DNA of 25,438 nucleotides, from assembly GCA_964531205.1 (NCBI GenBank), contig CAZHGH010000042.1:1-25438 (forward strand), in the 5' to 3' direction. The notes below the pieces were generated by a model. The model was not told the origin of the DNA. It was given only the letters and a program-made list of their open reading frames with translations, and searched no databases. The stretch comes from JAICWY01 sp964531205. GTDB lineage: Bacteria; Vulcanimicrobiota; Vulcanimicrobiia; Vulcanimicrobiales; Vulcanimicrobiaceae. Below, one piece after another: positions 24,423 through 25,438 of the stretch. How positions within the stretch are numbered: position 1 is the stretch's first letter; each line of letters opens with the position of its first letter. Both the position numbers and the translations under genes were made by a program.

Positions 24423-25438
24423 ATGTGCGTGCTGATTTCCGCGGCGCGTGCGAGATTCCGTTCCAACTGCGATTTGCCCGGAAGGTACTGCACGGGCCAT
24501 TTCATGCCCGTGTACCCGAGTTGCGCGGCTGCATGGAGCGTCCACTGCGGATCCGCAAGATGGGGCCGCCCGATGGCGCAGAGATCCGCGCGGCCCGCGG
24601 CGATGATGCCGTTGACGTGATCCGGTTCGTAAATATTGCCTACTGCCATCGTCGCGACGCCGATCTCGTTGCGAATACGATCGGCGTACGGCGTTTGGAA
24701 CATACGCCCATACACCGGTTTGGCTTCGCGCGAGGTCTGACCCGTGGAGACGTCGATCAGATCCACTCCTGCCTCTTTGAACGCGCGTGCAATTTCAACG
24801 GCATCCTCCGCGGTGATTCCGCCTTCGACCCAATCAGTCGCGGAGATTCGAACCGACATCGGCTTTTCGGCAGGCCAGACTTCGCGCATGGCGCGGAAAA
24901 CTTCGAGCGGGTAGCGTAAACGGTTTTCAAGCGGTCCGCCGTATTCATCCGTGCGCAAATTTTGGAGCGGCGTAATGAAACTCGAAAGCAAATAGCCATG
25001 CGCGCAATGCAGCTCGAGCATATCGAAACCCGCTTCGATGCCCATGCGCGTCGCGCGAACGAATTCGTCCAGAATGTGCTGCATCTCTTCGCGCGTCAGT
25101 TCGCGCGGCAATTGATTCTGCGGTCCATAACGCACCGGCGAAGGTCCGCACACCGGCCAATTCCCATCGGGGAGCGGCTCGTCCATGCCCTCCCACATGA
25201 GTTTCGTCGAACCTTTGGGTCCGCTGTGTCCCAGTTGCAAACATATTTTCGCGCCCGTCCATTCATGGACGAAATCGACGATGCGTTTCCAACCAGCGAC
25301 GTGTTCGGGTTTGTACATGCCCGTACAGCCCGGAGTAATACGGCCCTCCGGGCTGACGCAGGTCATCTCGGTGTAAATTAGCGCGGCACCGCCCAGTGCG
25401 CGGCTGCCGAGATGCACCAAATGAAACTCATTGGGCAT
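24419..25438 (-). CDS. Aminobenzoyl-CoA (or salicylyl-CoA) monooxygenase/reductase, C-terminal flavin domain, partial
   Basis: The 339 visible residues are an Old Yellow Enzyme-type FMN domain missing its first strand, so the gene continues past base 25438. Family signs: HLVHLGSRALGGAAL, TEMTCVSPEGRITPGCTGM, CLQLGHSGPKGS, LELHCAHGYLLSSF, TDEYGGPLENR and IGRPHLADP. This subtype forms the C-terminal half of 2-aminobenzoyl-CoA monooxygenase/reductase and of proteins named salicylyl-CoA 5-hydroxylase, whose N-terminal half is an FAD monooxygenase. It hydroxylates and then reduces the ring of the aryl-CoA. Whether the N-terminal domain is present here cannot be seen. The stop overlaps the start of the next gene (ATGA). 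A stand-alone OYE is the alternative. Confidence 0.87.
   Translation of the reverse strand: MPNEFHLVHLGSRALGGAALIYTEMTCVSPEGRITPGCTGMYKPEHVAGWKRIVDFVHEWTGAKICLQLGHSGPKGSTKLMWEGMDEPLPDGNWPVCGPSPVRYGPQNQLPRELTREEMQHILDEFVRATRMGIEAGFDMLELHCAHGYLLSSFITPLQNLRTDEYGGPLENRLRYPLEVFRAMREVWPAEKPMSVRISATDWVEGGITAEDAVEIARAFKEAGVDLIDVSTGQTSREAKPVYGRMFQTPYADRIRNEIGVATMAVGNIYEPDHVNGIIAAGRADLCAIGRPHLADPQWTLHAAAQLGYTGMKWPVQYLPGKSQLERNLARAAEISTHI

Overview
The window is an ordinary-looking bacterial chromosome segment of moderately high GC (roughly 55-60% by eye), densely packed with genes on both strands. Several intergenic gaps are near zero and many starts and stops overlap. No stretch longer than 300 bases lacks a gene. 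I saw no tRNA, rRNA, CRISPR array, insertion sequence or phage gene. The str operon, many secreted or lipid-anchored proteins, a sedolisin-like lipoprotein with a Pro/Thr/Ser linker, STAND-type regulators and aromatic-acid catabolism suggest a free-living soil-type bacterium. The overall flavour resembles Eremiobacterota/WPS-2 or a related lineage, but that placement is an impression and is not proven by the sequence.

Layout. (1) 1-3506, minus strand: str operon, promoter then rpsL, rpsG, fusA and the start of tuf. Both ribosomal-protein genes begin with TTG. (2) 3538-4958: two divergent small secreted proteins of unknown function; the plus-strand one leads into a large membrane protein (4970-6889) that carries a six-bladed TolB-like propeller. 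(3) 6818-11132, minus strand: a sedolisin-like lipoprotein downstream of a 982-residue regulator that joins a MalT-like STAND ATPase to an HD-GYP domain. (4) 11197-12450, plus strand: a two-gene pilin-like module divergent from that regulator. (5) 12447-16851: an alpha/beta hydrolase (minus), then a plus-strand run of EamA transporter, DUF3311 protein, sodium:solute symporter, RidA-like protein and a secreted protein. (6) 16855-20810, minus strand: lipoprotein, enoyl-CoA hydratase, acyl-CoA dehydrogenase and 2-aminobenzoate-CoA-ligase-like gene. (7) 20886-23407, plus strand: a His-rich membrane protein overlapping a GT39-type glycosyltransferase. (8) 23404-25438, minus strand: the C-terminal flavin reductase domain of an apparent aminobenzoyl-CoA monooxygenase/reductase, a 94-residue membrane protein and an SDR dehydrogenase, all overlapping by four bases.

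How they fit. Regions 6 and 8 together look like an aerobic CoA-thioester route for 2-aminobenzoate (anthranilate) or a close analogue such as salicylate: CoA activation, hydroxylation with ring reduction, then beta-oxidation-like steps. The symporter pair and RidA-like protein may serve the same substrate, but this is inferred from proximity only. The least explained material is the membrane family shared by 4970-6889 and 20886-21887. The two proteins keep the same nine His/Asp/Glu positions in their N-terminal membrane half, and one has a whole beta-propeller inserted between its membrane segments. The STAND/HD-GYP fusion is the second most unusual item.
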